From the NCBI GenBank assembly GCA_008360955.1, contig LUCM01006819.1, positions 124,001 through 188,000 of the forward strand: DNA of 64,000 bases. Reading direction: 5' to 3'. A program made the translations under genes and the position numbers. The notes under the pieces are model-generated. The model ran no database searches. It was not told the DNA's origin and saw only the letters and a list, made by a program, of their open reading frames with translations. This DNA is from Fasciolopsis buskii (taxonomy: Eukaryota; Platyhelminthes; Trematoda; Plagiorchiida; Fasciolidae). Of the stretch, positions 11,206 through 22,850 are shown piece after piece (within the stretch, counting starts at the first letter, position 1; each line of letters starts with the position of its first letter).

Positions 11206-13064
11206 ACTTAAGTAATATATTGCGAGCTGATTAACAAAAAAACATTTGTTCAAATCGTCACCCACCACATTTCCGGGCTCAAGCAAGAAACGGGTGATCA
11301 GGTCACTTCAGTTCTGGGAACTGGCTGTTGACTGAGCATAGGAGGCGTCGCCCCTCCCATCCCGGCTCATTTGCACTTCTCATCCAGAACTGTTTATTAT
11401 CAACACCTTGTTTGACATCAATAAAAAGGAAGACAATTTTTTGAAGGAACCAATGCTGATCATTGAACGGAGGTGAAAATGGATAAGTGAATTCAAGTGA
11501 TGCTTCTTGAATCTGTGGATCTCCCACGTAGAAGCCACAACGTTAACTTCTGCAGAATCAGGGTAGGCATCTTTTCGTTCAGCACCGTTTATCGGTATTT
11601 GCTACAGATGACCGATTTCACAATTCTGCTAAGAGAGGCTCGAAACGAGCTAATGGAAGCCGCCTCACGTGACTGCCAGACGTAGGTACTCATGGCTGAC
11701 GGCAAGACGAGCCTAGCCGGTAATCCGCTATGCCGACTGAACCCAGGACTTGGTTCGATGATGGTCAAAAGGACCAAAGCATATTAGCACAGGCCGTGTA
11801 TTTTCACGTGACAACAAGTTAGAACTGAAAACCTGGGCATTGAGTGCGTTGCCCCTTCCCTCTTCGACCGGGTCACATGATACTGGCGCTGTCCAGGGTG
11901 GCCTTCGGTCAAAAATCTAGATATCCAGGGGTTACCCGCAGATTTCTAGCTTCGGATGAGAGGTGATTTCCTTCTAGCAAGGCCCCACTTATGCTCCCTA
12001 GCTAGGAAAGTGGCCAGAAAGCAACGTTTGAAAGCGCGACAACCTCCCCGGTGAGTTGTATACTTACGTTTGGTCATCGGGGGTGTAATTTGCATAATGC
12101 AATCATTCACCTGATGTTCACTCGTACCAGCAACACCGGTTTAGCTCATTTGAAGCCGACTCTTTCCGTATTTAACCGTCTTTGGTCTATCTTAGACACA
12201 TAACACACAAGAATGTTCGCTTCCCGTCCAAGCATCACGATTTTATCCGCTTGGCCATCGCCACCAAAAATAAAATTGAAATGTGTGCTGCTTCAATTTC
12301 AAAATCATGCCTGATGTGCTCTCGTTCGGAAGTCGATTTAAACAAGCGCATTCCGTGTGCTCAGCGATCAAGAAAATCCTACCAACCGCTGTTTACGATG
12401 GTAGCACACCGTCTCGGAAGAAACACATCGTTACAAATTAGACAGTTTGGTCGATTTAGTCAGCTAGTGTGAATTTTGAAATGAAGTCTCCGACAGTAAA
12501 CCTAATTTTGTTCGTCATTCACTTTGTCCAATATTTGGCTGACTGAAAAGAAAACAACAAAAGTCTTGGAAAATGACACACATCCTAAAGAAGTTAATTT
12601 CGCAACATTTAAATTAGAATCTTCTGTTTACCTTGGAATACCATCAAAGTGTTAGCTCACTTAAGATAGGCGAAAATGAAAGTACTCCTCTTATTGGGTT
12701 GTCTTCAAATGCAAACGAGAATGACAACGAACCATTGGAAGATTGAGGTCGAACAACTCCAGAATTAACTCATGTAGCCGTAGCTACGTGCTTCCTTTGG
12801 AGGACAAAACAATAAGGTCGCCTTTTTTACTCTCAGTCTCCGTATGTACTGTTCAAATCACGAGGTCGAATGGAACAGGCCGCCTTAAGAATACGACGTA
12901 ATCGTTGGTGATTTTTCCACAAGCTAGTTCACAGTGAAGTATAACTTCAGCTTTGGGCCAAATAACTTCCAAGATGTACTACTTTATGTCATTCTGTCTG
13001 TTTTAATTTTTAAAAATAAAATTTAAGTCAGATTTTGATCCCGTTTTGAGAGAACTGTATCACT
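11206..13064. other. no assignable gene
   Basis: There is a short open block at 12008-12049 (+), bounded by a pyrimidine-rich acceptor and a CCG|GTGAGT donor, reading ESGQKATFESATTSP, and a 96-codon frame at 12182-12472 (+). Neither is recognisable. GC-rich fragments near 11343-11375 and 11850-11890 share a GCGTYGCCCCT-like word with one near 27750, perhaps scraps of one old repeat. Confidence 0.45.
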
Positions 13065-13130
13065 TGGTCAAGCGGTTGAGCATAACCGGAGTAGTGAGGA
13101 TGATTCACTTTCAAAGGCTGGATGCCAGCC
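13065..13130 (+). repeat. tRNA-like relic
   Basis: TGGTCAAGCGGTTGAGC (13065-13081) is a good A box of the class II tRNA type. GGCTGGATGCCAGCC (13116-13130) sits where a B box should be but is itself a perfect small hairpin rather than a GGTTCGA core. The tail does not match SINE family A. Confidence 0.3.
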
Positions 13131-13315
13131 ATGATCGACGCAAAACCATTCCCCATGGAACTCAGTTTACCGCGTTCCAAATGCAGTACGTATTACGACG
13201 TTTGAGCTAAGCATTGGCATTACCACCCTAATCATGGTGATCATCCCGAAATCAAGTGAATGTAATTCGTGGATGACAGGGGAACTAGAAATGCTAGAGT
13301 GGTCTCGTTTCCTAC

Positions 13316-13580
13316 CAAAAACTTGGTGTTATTTTTTTCAATTTTATGGCTTAGTATACATTCTAAGCTGTTGTCGTTCCTAAATTTATTTGAAATAAGT
13401 GGTAATGCTTTCTGTTCGTGAATTCTTGCATGCAACAGAAGAAAGAAAGACACTTCAATTATTCTAAATTTTCTATTTTCTGCCTCCAAGTGACAGAACA
13501 TGCCAAAACAAACATAATTGAATTTATCTTCTGAAATTTCTAACCGGAGATCAGAGAAATAATTTTTTTCTGTGTTCATT
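13316..13580 (-). CDS. candidate 265-nt exon, unknown protein
   Basis: The minus-strand acceptor is excellent (TCTTGCTCTCTCTAG). It enters in phase 2 and stays open for 88 codons to a TTTTG|GTAGGA donor in phase 0. The product begins MNTEKNYFSDLRLEISEDKF and holds paired cysteines in the segment YVCFGMFCHLE, a hydrophobic VSFFLLLHA stretch and a third cysteine near the end. The composition is protein-like and the overlapping antisense frames are closed. No family was recognised. An extracellular or membrane-adjacent domain is possible from the cysteines and the hydrophobic stretch, but this is inference. Confidence 0.4.
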
Positions 13581-15075
13581 CTAGAGAGAGCAAGACATGC
13601 AGTTTTCCTGTTGAAATATCAGCATGATGAAAAAATGGGGAACATGATTCACGTGAGTAGCGATCTCCTTTGGTAGCAAAGAATTAGTTGCTGTCTCCTA
13701 ATTGCTATCGGCTGCACAGATCTTTCGAGCACGAGACTTGTTTCCCCTGTTGCTGACGCAAATGTGGGTTGAAGTTTTTATTCCAGGGAGTGACATTCTT
13801 TCATTCGTGGGCAAATTTAACAGCGGATATTTTTTTTAATCAGGTCATGCATTGTATGATCAACCAGGTTGTTAACTAAATCCGATGTTCACCTGTATAT
13901 AGTGTATATAAGACTGTGTCATTTTCTATGCCTGCGAAGACCTCACATTCGAAAAAAAAGAATCTTAAACGATGCAGAGTGAAATTAAATCATGCAATTA
14001 GACAATTCACTTATTGAGATAATCAAATTTGCAGTGACTAAATTCTAGTCTGAGGCCTGCAAACCATTTCAGAAGTTGACCAATTCGGAACATAGTATTA
14101 TAAGCACAATATAGCTATCGCGATAACTTTCAGACTGGAGCTTTGTAACAACCTAATCTCGTTACGATTAGCACACAGGGCTGAACGTGGCCATACATTT
14201 AGGGACGGTTTCACGGATTTCCGACCGTATCACCTCTAGTTGTAATCGCTAAGAGCCAGCTGTTGTAGAGTTCGCGAATGTACTTTTTCAGATGAAGCAC
14301 ACCTGAACAGTGGAAGCGTACCAGTTTGTAAACAAACATTTCTGTTTGTAAATCACTTGCTAAGAATCATTTTATAAGTTCATTGTGTGACGTATAAAAT
14401 CTCATTTGAAGTGGAGTTTATTGTTCGATTATTCCAAGGGATGAGCACATAATAGCATTCTCTTACTCCGTTACTTCAAGAGTGGGCAAAAAAATAAAAA
14501 TAAAAATAACCACTACATGTGAATTTTCACTCACACATAATTCGCCCAATTTGCACGATTTTGGAAGTTACTCTACCAATGATTGTTGGAGTATGCGCGT
14601 ACTGAGTTCGTCCAAACGTACAGTTTGCGGACGTAGAATACATATTTTATGTTCTGCTTCCATCAGACGTCCACACAGGCCGCACGTGGTTTTCACCGAT
14701 TGTGGAAACTGAGCAGCCATGTACTTAGGCTGCACTTTGCACTCTCGAAGTGCAAAATGCTGGCACGAGAATGTGATAGCTCACAGCTGAATCTTGTAGC
14801 GACGTGGCGAGTGTCAAAGGATGGGAAGCGTTTTAGATAAGTGAGAATTTACCGCCCACCCGGTGATTAGATTTTAGGCAGTATGCCTTCGCACACAAAG
14901 AGGACCTGGTTGTTTTCACATACCCGGAGCTACCGTCAGCATGACATTTAGTTAATAATAGTCTGGATATTTTGCAGGAGCAGCAGTTTACGGGCAAGAT
15001 TGACGTGAAGGCTGCTGATGTTTGAACATCGGATTCTTCATAGATTTACTAACTTAGAATGATTTAATTTCTTAG
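13581..15075. other. no assignable gene
   Basis: Short frames at 14482-14712 and 14649-14840 (+) show no family motif. A small open block at about 14799-14838 ends at a GTGAGA donor. Otherwise this is ordinary A/T-rich intergenic or intronic sequence. Confidence 0.5.
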
Positions 15076-15136
15076 GCGACCCTGAGCACCATCATAAAGG
15101 ATATCACGTCAGAGATGTCAGTCTTTGGAGGGAATA
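15076..15136 (+). CDS. candidate 61-nt exon
   Basis: An acceptor with a long T-rich tract (GATTTAATTTCTTAG) is followed by ATLSTIIKDITSEMSVFGGN in phase 0, then the consensus donor A|GTGAGT. A second frame through the same block is also open (it reads GDPEHHHKGYHV), so the phase is uncertain. No partner exon was found. Confidence 0.25.
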
Positions 15137-17984
15137 GTGAGTCCAGTTAGGCTGAATTCTTTAAGTTATTTACTGCACATGCCTACGTATCAACCACCCT
15201 AAAGTGCGCAAGTATTTGTGCATAATGATATTAGATGATCGATTATAACAGTTTCCCATGATATGAGGCCGTTGTTTGAAATATGATACCGATGAAGTGA
15301 TTCGAGTTAAACTCGCGACATGGAGTCCACCAGACTCGGTTTTTACTCGACTGTTGAAAACAAGAATTGATGAGGAATGGTGGTGCCGTTTATGTTGTTA
15401 ATCGCAAGCTTTATCTATTAGTGCTGGTCCTGATATGTATCACCTTAGGGTTTTCGGTTCATACCTCCTCGTTTATTTTGATTCAGAGTGGACTGTGCTA
15501 CAGGCAACAACAGAAGCCGAGCTTCATCATCAAGGATTAATTTTTTGTAGGAACCAAAAATCAAACTAATGAACGGTCGCTCGTTAAATTATCTAAACAG
15601 GCAAGTCTTCGAATTCCCGCCAAATAAAGTATTTTTATGAAGAATCAAGTTTTTATTGTTTCGACATGAACTTTTATTGCAGAGATCCAGAAATATTGCA
15701 CTTACAATTACTTTGCGGCCCTCATTTCATCTAAGCTATTGGATGCCGAGTGGAGAGAAAAGAAGTCTGCAAGCGACGTGACGGTAACAGTGGATTTTTG
15801 GTGAATTAGCTGGACATCTCATTCACACGGTGGCTAGCGGTTGTTCGACAAACACTGCGTTCGAAAACCTGTTAGATTACTAATTTTTGATTTCCGTAGG
15901 CAGACGTAGCTACAACAACCGGATAGCATTAAGAACATGCTCATATGCGTTCATATGCTTATTCAAATGGTTTTTTTGTAAACAGATTTCGCCGCTGTTG
16001 GCCTGAAAAGGTCAATTATTGCGACCGATCGCAGGACGCTAGTACACCGGTCTTAAACTGGGTAGCGACTGGGAGTTCGTAGACTAATCTGAGCAGACCA
16101 TTAACAGCAAACGAGCCTAGGACTACTTGGGTAGAAAAAGTTTATAGATGGGTTGAAAGTCTTTCGGTGATGTAGACAATTTTGCAACCATGTGCTTCGG
16201 CTATTGATAGGACATTACGGTCTCATAATATTTCAAGCAGGTGAACAGCCTAAAGAGACTCGCAGCAGCAATGGAACATTTTAGATAAACCCAGTCCTCA
16301 GGTTTTAATGAATGACTATAGCCTGATAGGCGAGGGCTCTAACCGCAAGTCAACCTGATTATCAATTGCGATTTCGTCCGGTCCGCGAAGGCCGGATCAA
16401 GCAAGTCGAGCATATCCTCGTTGGTGGACTTACCGAATGGACTCAACAACGTGTGCACTAGAGGACTCTTTTTTGCGATCTAATTTTCGAAAGAATCAAA
16501 CCTTGTGACCCTGGTAAAAAGGTCCTTAATGGTTGTTTGCAAAGAAGGGAAAATTATTGACGGAAACTCGGATTACAACGGACGTTCCGAACTTAAGGCT
16601 GATTCGTTATGCTACCTGTGCCGGCGTCAATTTTGTTTCAGTACAGCAAATGAACGTGCACCGTTTTGTCAGCTGTCGCTAACTCATTCAAATATGCGAC
16701 ATTTTTCCACCCTGACGGCACTTTCTCCCCATGGTTAATGGGCCTGTTCCCTTTGCTTCTCATCCCATCACTTTATTTTGTTCGGTTCAGATCAATCAAA
16801 ACTGTGCCATGCCCGAAAGTAGTGAAAGCGGTCCTAAGAACGTAAAATATAATAGAACGCTGGGGCAGAAAATGCGGCCGCGCTAGGGAGTTGAAGTTTA
16901 ATCTCTAATTCGGTGTTCATGCTGGTATTGCAAATGTAACACGACGACTTTACGTGGGTATGAGCTAAATGAAGAAGAGTCCATATAAAATTAAGTTTTT
17001 AACATCACTTCGAAATAACAAGATTTATAAATTTGGGATGGCGTTAAAACCGAACACAGTGAACTATTGTACCAAGTAATATTCTATTATCGGACGATCT
17101 TTGATATCTTGATGGTCTGTGCCACAAAATAGGCAATCCGTCCGTGCATCTGTTTTGTATCTCCCACATCTGACGCGTTTAAGAACCCTTTGATCTATTC
17201 CAAGGTTGATATCCTATTAGTTTGAGAATCAGTAAATCAATAGTTTCTGGTCGGCTTTTTATGCGAGACGGAAGAGGTCATTGGTTGTCCACGGCTGTAC
17301 ATATCTCTACTTAACTATCAATTCCATTTGGTTAGCATTAGATTCGTTTATTCTTTCAAAGTTACCCCAGAACTTTTCATCCACAGTGGGGACAGGCTAG
17401 CAAAATTTGAAACCATCTCCCACGAATTCATAATGAGCACGAATGCATTAATTCCTTATTTTGTCCATTGTTACTTTTAGGCTATCATTAACGGTTTAAT
17501 CAGGCACAACCTGCAGATCCATTCCGCCCAAACAAGTCCCATTTTTTGTTCAGGAAACCACATAATGAGATTTGATATGCTAATCTGATAACGCTACCTC
17601 TGACTAAATGTTCTTATTTGTATTGGATGTTATTGCCGCCATAAAAAATTCGTTGATTTTGATCTTCTGTTCTCGTTAATTTTTTCCTGGTTTCATCCGT
17701 TTCTGATCACCATCAGTCGTGTCGTTTTAGCAATGAAGTATTCCTGATCGACGCTCAAAAAGACCAAACTGAATTTGCTCTTGACCTTCATGTGCGTGTA
17801 ACACAAACAGCCGGCAAAATGTTGGGGTGTATCCGTTTCAGTATCGAAGTATTGTACAGTACGGCGCCTTATTGAAAGAACGTTTGTGGATTTGGGACTG
17901 TTCTCATCACAGAGAACCGGACGCGAAGTCAAAATAAGGTAGTAATCAAGCGAGCGAATGTAAAACGAGATAAGAAGTAAATAC
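15137..17984. other. no assignable gene
   Basis: A minus-strand block at 16434-16479 between an acceptor and the donor TTCG|GTAAGT is open in one frame (46 nt). An ORF at 16505-16738 (+) is not recognisable. The minus-strand frame 17693-17989 continues open downstream of the candidate exon described next and ends at a TGA at 17693, so it could be a terminal exon, but no acceptor is clear. Confidence 0.45.
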
Positions 17985-18132
17985 CTCAAAGATGGTTGGA
18001 TATGGAACAGCTATAGGGACTTGGGGCGAACAGTTGAATATATGCTCATATTCACATGAGTCATTAGTCATACAACATGTCCTTGCTGGATGCTCCCAGG
18101 TGTATTGAATCAAACTGATCCACGGTCGCATT
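17985..18132 (-). CDS. candidate 148-nt exon
   Basis: The minus-strand acceptor TTGTTTGTATTGTTTTCGTTATAG is one of the best in the window and the donor is GAG|GTATTT. One frame is open throughout and contains RPWISLIQYTWEHPARTCC, followed by a cysteine-rich run ending in a proline-rich YPTIFE. A second frame is open for the first 22 codons. Upstream, a block ending AAGCAC|GTATGT near 18232 could be the preceding exon, but the phases do not agree with the longer frame. No family recognised. Confidence 0.3.
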
Positions 18133-18545
18133 CTATAACGAAAACAATACAAACAAGAGGTTGACGAAGACAGAAGATAGTCATATTACGTTGGTAGCCA
18201 GTGATGAAAACAGAAGGACATTCACATACGTGCTTCATTGATGCTAAACAGTTGCGCCCTGGAATAGTGTGCATTTTTCGTTTTGCATAGGCACTATAAC
18301 ATGCACTGATAAAATCACGCATAATTGCGTTTACGGTACAGCAGCATGGGATCGCTCTAAAGCAACCCTCAACGGTTTGACAGGCGCACGTACAAAGCAG
18401 GATTTGGTTCCAGAGGATGAAAGTTAATTAAGGTGTGCGAATCAATCATGACCAATGTTTCTGGGAAGTAAGCCCAACTTGATTTGATCGAGTCATTTGT
18501 TGCTCAGCATCTCACAGTTGTTTGCAGTGCCTTGCTTTCCTCAAG

Positions 18546-18651
18546 ATGCAGAAGCGAAGATGAAAAAAGTATGTTCCAAGACAGGGAACAAGTGCCCAGG
18601 TACACGGGGATTAAGTCAGAGGAACACATTCGGAAAGTGTGCAATTGCAAA
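18546..18651 (+). CDS. candidate 106-nt exon, charged Cys-containing peptide
   Basis: The plus-strand acceptor lies in a pyrimidine-rich tract (TTGCTTTCCTCAAG). The exon enters in phase 2 and reads CRSEDEKSMFQDREQVPRYT, then GIKSEEHIRKVCNCK, and exits in phase 0 at AAA|GTGAGA. The frame also stays open to a TGA at 18775-18777, so the exon may instead be a terminal one running to 18777. The charged composition with a CxC near the end looks protein-like. Function unknown. Confidence 0.35.
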
Positions 18652-18702
18652 GTGAGATATTTAAAAGGGAGCTGGATGGATCCAAACTTGAAAGAAATTT
18701 AC

Positions 18703-19275
18703 CCTCGAGAAAGGAGATTCAAATACTCTGCTCAGACGCCTTTCAAGCCTGCAGACCATGCAGGCTATGTTGATTGAAATACGAGGTCGGACCAATACCG
18801 GATCGAATGCATCACTCGAGAATTGCACTGGTTGTCCACTGAATGTAGGCAAGCCTTCTGCATTACTGACAAAAGGAATTTCGTATTTGTCCGCCAAATC
18901 GGTATTTACAAATGAGTCAGGAACCAAGTGAATGAATAAGACTAGGTTTTGATAGATTTGACAGAAATTGGTATATTTCACATATAGCAAGATTGTTTCC
19001 ACTCGGTCTCGTTGTGGCGTGTGAAACCAAGAAGATAATTCTCTCAATCCATATCGATCATTACACGCTGCTAATTGGAAAATAATCATCACTAATGATG
19101 ACAGACTGAGTACTATTGCAACTGAATACTGCTGCTTCATTTCCACTGCCTGTATGGATTTCCTAAGGCAAGCGGAAACGAGTCCGAGAACAAACAAGAA
19201 ACACCTCCGACCAGGGGTACAAACAGCAGCACTGGTCTGTAAACAACGGCGCCGCATCACAACAAGGATTCTCAA
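18703..19275 (-). CDS. candidate signal-anchor exon, unknown protein
   Basis: The longest minus-strand frame here (204 codons to 18661) holds a strongly hydrophobic segment YSVAIVLSLSSLVMIIFQLA followed by a hydrophilic region. It meets a strong donor CGAGG|GTAAAT at 18703. The first ~45 codons may be upstream noise. A methionine (MKQQ) immediately before the hydrophobic segment would give a signal peptide or signal anchor. No family recognised. It could form one gene with the candidate exon at 17985-18132, but the connection is untested. Confidence 0.3.
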
Positions 19276-20744
19276 GTTGTACTATTGAAATTCTGTGACA
19301 AATTGTGTGTAATTTAGATCATACATGCAACCAACGGATAAAGGGGAGCAGAAATAGGATGCCATGAACCTTGAAGCAATCCGATAAATTCCCACTGACC
19401 GGGGTGGTTTATCCACGCAGCTGTTGGGGTTATGCCAGTCACACGGGAAGGACCTGAGTGTTTACCTTGTTCCGTCAAACGGATGTTACGGTCATGTAGG
19501 CCAATTTGCCGGAGACTGAACAGACATCAAATCGCGAACAAACTGGTTCATGCGGTGTGGTTCAGAATATGAGGTGCTGTCAGATCTTTGTGTTTGGGCA
19601 AAACTTTGAGGTTTTTCTTCCCATGCCAGGCAGCAAGAGTAGGGATTTAACTTAAAATACCAGCCATATGGTTTTACAGATATACGGCACGACACAATGG
19701 AATGTTCTCTCTAGAATTTTGTCAGGAATCGGATTTTGGTGACAAACAAACCCATGATGAAATGAGCAGAATATGGGACAATTTTACTTCACTCGTCCGC
19801 ATGTCATAATTGTACTTCCAATTACTTTACTCTACGTTCCAGATACCAATGTGCAATTTGCGCGTGTTGTTATTTGGTGAATTTAGCGTCTAAAATTAAA
19901 CCAATCTATCAAGTATTCCTTCGACAATGGGATAAATCATCTAAGTGAATTATCTCGAAGTTATTAGGGTGGTCGGGTAGTGATTCCACCTCGAAGTGCA
20001 ATGCGGTCTTCGAATTCGGTAAATGCTGCATTACAGGGAAATTTTTCTTTGTTGCACAAAAGTCGTAAAATCTAGACTGAGACCGCATTCGTTTGCGTAT
20101 AAGCGGGAACGCCTTCAAAAAAGCTGTTTAAAAAGGTGTATATTGCGATCCAATGAGAAAATCCACTGGAGGGGAATGCCTTTCATTCGGAACCTTCAAT
20201 GAGTATGTAACTAACAACAACCCACGTAGTGAAGCTTAAGAATTCTTCCGAAATACCGTTCACTCCCCGACAAAAGCGATGGACTTCCCGGATGAAGCGC
20301 AAGGAAAATGGGGGTGCTGCCCATGCTATTTAGTAGACTTTAATTTGCGTCTTCAAATAGTCGCACATAATTATGTCTTTCTCCCGATAAGGCACAAAAT
20401 CCGCTTTTTGAATTTTCCAGTTGTACTGACAATGCGAATACTTGGCTCCATGTTTTATGAAGTTAGATTTGCTCATTCGCTTATATGTTTGTGCTGAATT
20501 TCACACCCAGGATACCGGAGGCTTGGATATGGCACATACCCTTAGGGCCCTGGACTGGGATGGTTGAAACAGTTCAAAGCCTTGAGATGCATTTATTCTG
20601 GCAAACACCCCCTACACTGAAACATAACTGAACATTACCAATAAAATTTACGGAAGTCAATGTAACCGACGTATCGTGATGGCACAGCAAAGTTCAACCG
20701 AGCAGTTCGTGCTGAAAAACATTTTTTACCCATCTATGGTAATG
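19276..20744. other. no assignable gene
   Basis: A minus-strand block at 19466-19515 (acceptor GATGTCTGTTCAG, donor CAAG|GTAAAC) is open and reads LRQIGLHDRNIRLTEQ, but it is too short to trust. The plus-strand ORF at 20279-20497 starts MDFPDEAQGKWGCCPC. Its KWGCCP run is reminiscent of granulin repeats, but the rest lacks the cysteine pattern. Confidence 0.45.
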
Positions 20745-21225
20745 GTAAGAGGAGGGCAACGTGTGGATGACAAAAATGCATGGCCACTTTGTTCGTGTGC
20801 TAACTGAAACCCGACGAGAGCCCGAAAAACAAGACTGACTTCCAAACTGGTTTGACGTCAGGTGAACAACCCAAAGGCTTGGAGCTGCATCGACTACCAC
20901 CCCGAGGACAAGTACGGAGTCATTCAGGCACCTTATTCTGCGGTCTAATTGTGTCATGTTCATATAGAGCGTGGGCGGCGTCCGTCACAGCAAAATCAAT
21001 GAACTGACAGTGGGCCCGTTAGGCGGAAGTCAATTGGTCAAATAAATCTGCCGTGATGGGACCCATATAAATGACTATGGAAATTAAACAACTCTCATAT
21101 TGAGTATTCAGAAGCTACTTGACCGTTCTTTTTTCATAAGGTCAGTGGGACTGAACCAGAATCGAGAGGACTGACTGAAGGTGCTAGAGGTAGTAACCGC
21201 AATGGAAAATATCTTAAAACAAGTT
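20745..21225 (+). repeat. dispersed repeat R1, copy 2
   Basis: Second copy of the repeat at 3440-3930, same orientation, about 17 kb away. It shares the TTTGACGTCA, AGGCTTGGAGCTG, GTGTCATGTTCA, GGGCGGCG and ACCAGAATCG landmarks. Its 3' boundary is near ATCTTAAAACAAGTT, matching copy 1 near ATTTTAAAACAATTT. The flanks differ, so the two were inserted independently or by an old segmental duplication. Confidence 0.7.
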
Positions 21226-22635
21226 ATATTTAATGGTGCATGTTAGGCACCGTGAAAATCCCCCAATTTTGATCGAAGCACCTTGGTGTCACTTACTCAG
21301 AAGTGGTTTGGACTGCAATAATGGGTTAAATAATTATTTCAGTTGTTTGTGGGATTTGCTAATCGTTTTAATTATGATGTAGGATAGGCTACTTGGGATC
21401 TTCGTCCATGTGCTTGTGGTTTGCACATTTCAAAACATCTTGTCTTCCAATATTTAGGTGACTTTGCCATAGTAACCCAGATTGTGTGCATTCAACCAAT
21501 ATTTGTTAAGCGCATATATCATACCGCGAGATGGATGAAAAGGGCGATTTTGTTCTTCCTAATGTACTCCATGATATAGCTTGAAGTGGAAGAAATAAAT
21601 TAAAGAGAAAAACTGGCCCCTCTATTCTCGTGTAGACGGCTCCTACTGCTTTCATGAATATATGTATATGCTTGCTTATCGGAACGTATCATGAAATATT
21701 TCATTTCATCATATTTGTGTTAGCTGATGAACAATGGTGGATGGAATACTAGCGTAGGGTTATGGGACCGCACACACGATATTCATCTTTCAGATTTGTA
21801 TCCATCGATTATGCACACGGTCAGATTCGTTAAATGATCTACCTAATTAGGGATTTGTATTCACACATGGGAACTGGTATAGACGAATTATTGGTTCGCG
21901 TGAAACTGCTTGCTAACATCAAAAATCAACGAATGAAACAGGCAATCAGCCCAAACTCGATTTGATCAGCCGATTTGGACTAGAATTGGTAGTTTTGTCT
22001 TTTTCGTATATCTGGACAAGAAATTGTTTTCCTGAGCAGTAATCCAAAAAACATTCTTCGTGTCACGCAAACGATTGAAATCTCGACAATCTGACCAGAA
22101 ATGTTTGACAGGTTGGCATAAATCGAGATGCATTCAGATCGGTTGATTTCACCCCAGGAGTCGTGTTAATTCCGGCGTCGTGTCACAGTGTGCCCCGGAT
22201 CAGAAAGCAGCAGAGTCGGTGACAGGAATGCAGTTTTGCGGAGCCTTGGAGAACGTGAAATGCAAAATGAGAACTTTTGTAGGCAAAATCGATGACGTGA
22301 ACAGGTGGCCCTCTTTTGCCCACAAACCCGCAAGCGGTTCACTAATTCGACACTAACGGGATTGCCGCGGAAATTTCGGTCACAACATCCGGGCGGTGCA
22401 CGACCAGTAATTAATTTCTAGGTTGTCATACAAAAGCATTATTCCAGATTAATGTTTTAAGTTTTATTTAGCTCCTTTCCATTGGTTTAAAACTTCAGAT
22501 CGGCCAAAATATTTTGAATACCATAAGTTTAAAAGCAAATGTATCTGGTTTTCCCTTGAAGCTGAAGACGTTATTGGAAAAGTATTTCATTGCAAGTAAA
22601 ATTAGATGATTAGGTACAGCCAGTAGGCAGCAATA
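21226..22635. other. no assignable gene
   Basis: I see no frame above 60 codons, no family motif and no repeat boundary in this stretch. It is ordinary A/T-rich sequence. Confidence 0.55.
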
Positions 22636-22850
22636 ACATCATGTGGTGAAGTTTAACAAACCGTTCAGAGCCTGCCCAGTATCGTAATGGCTAAGGCGTT
22701 CCACCCAAAATCGTTCGTCTCGGGTTCGCGTCCCAGTTCGAGCGCGGTGGATATGCACTGCTGATGATTCCTAACAAGCTGGATGAAACAGCTGTGCAGT
22801 GCTTCCCTGTTTTCCTAATAGTCAGCTGGGTGATGATATCACATGGTGAA
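22636..22850 (+). mobile_element. hammerhead-ribozyme SINE (family B), copy 1
   Basis: The element begins ACATCATGTGGTGAAGTT. It carries an A-box-like TAATGGCTAAGG (22685-22696) and a B box GGGTTCGCGTCCC (22722-22734), then the hammerhead described separately, and ends near GATATCACATGGTGAA. The whole is repeated inverted at 51355-51562. The architecture (tRNA-like pol III promoter followed by a type I hammerhead) is that of the schistosome Sm-alpha group of SINEs. The 3' terminus partly repeats the 5' terminus (ATCA..TGGTGAA), as expected if the unit was once part of a head-to-tail multimer. Confidence 0.85.
22749..22808 (+). ncRNA. type I hammerhead ribozyme (degenerate)
   Basis: Stem I pairs GCACTG (22755-22760) with CAGTGC (22797-22802) and extends through a small internal loop to GGA/TCC. 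The catalytic box CTGATGA (22761-22767) is intact. Stem II pairs TCC with GGA around a 9-nt loop (about 22769-22783), followed by the second conserved box GAAA (22785-22788). Stem III is the minimal self-complementary ACAG/CTGT (22788-22795), typical of hammerheads that work as dimers. The cleavage-site position 17 is G (22796), which normally blocks cleavage. The other copies have A and C there, so the ancestor was probably active. Confidence 0.8.

Noticed and set aside
20279..20497. Granulin-like exon (KWGCCPC)
   Set aside because: Only one CC-P motif and no further granulin cysteines in the frame or nearby.
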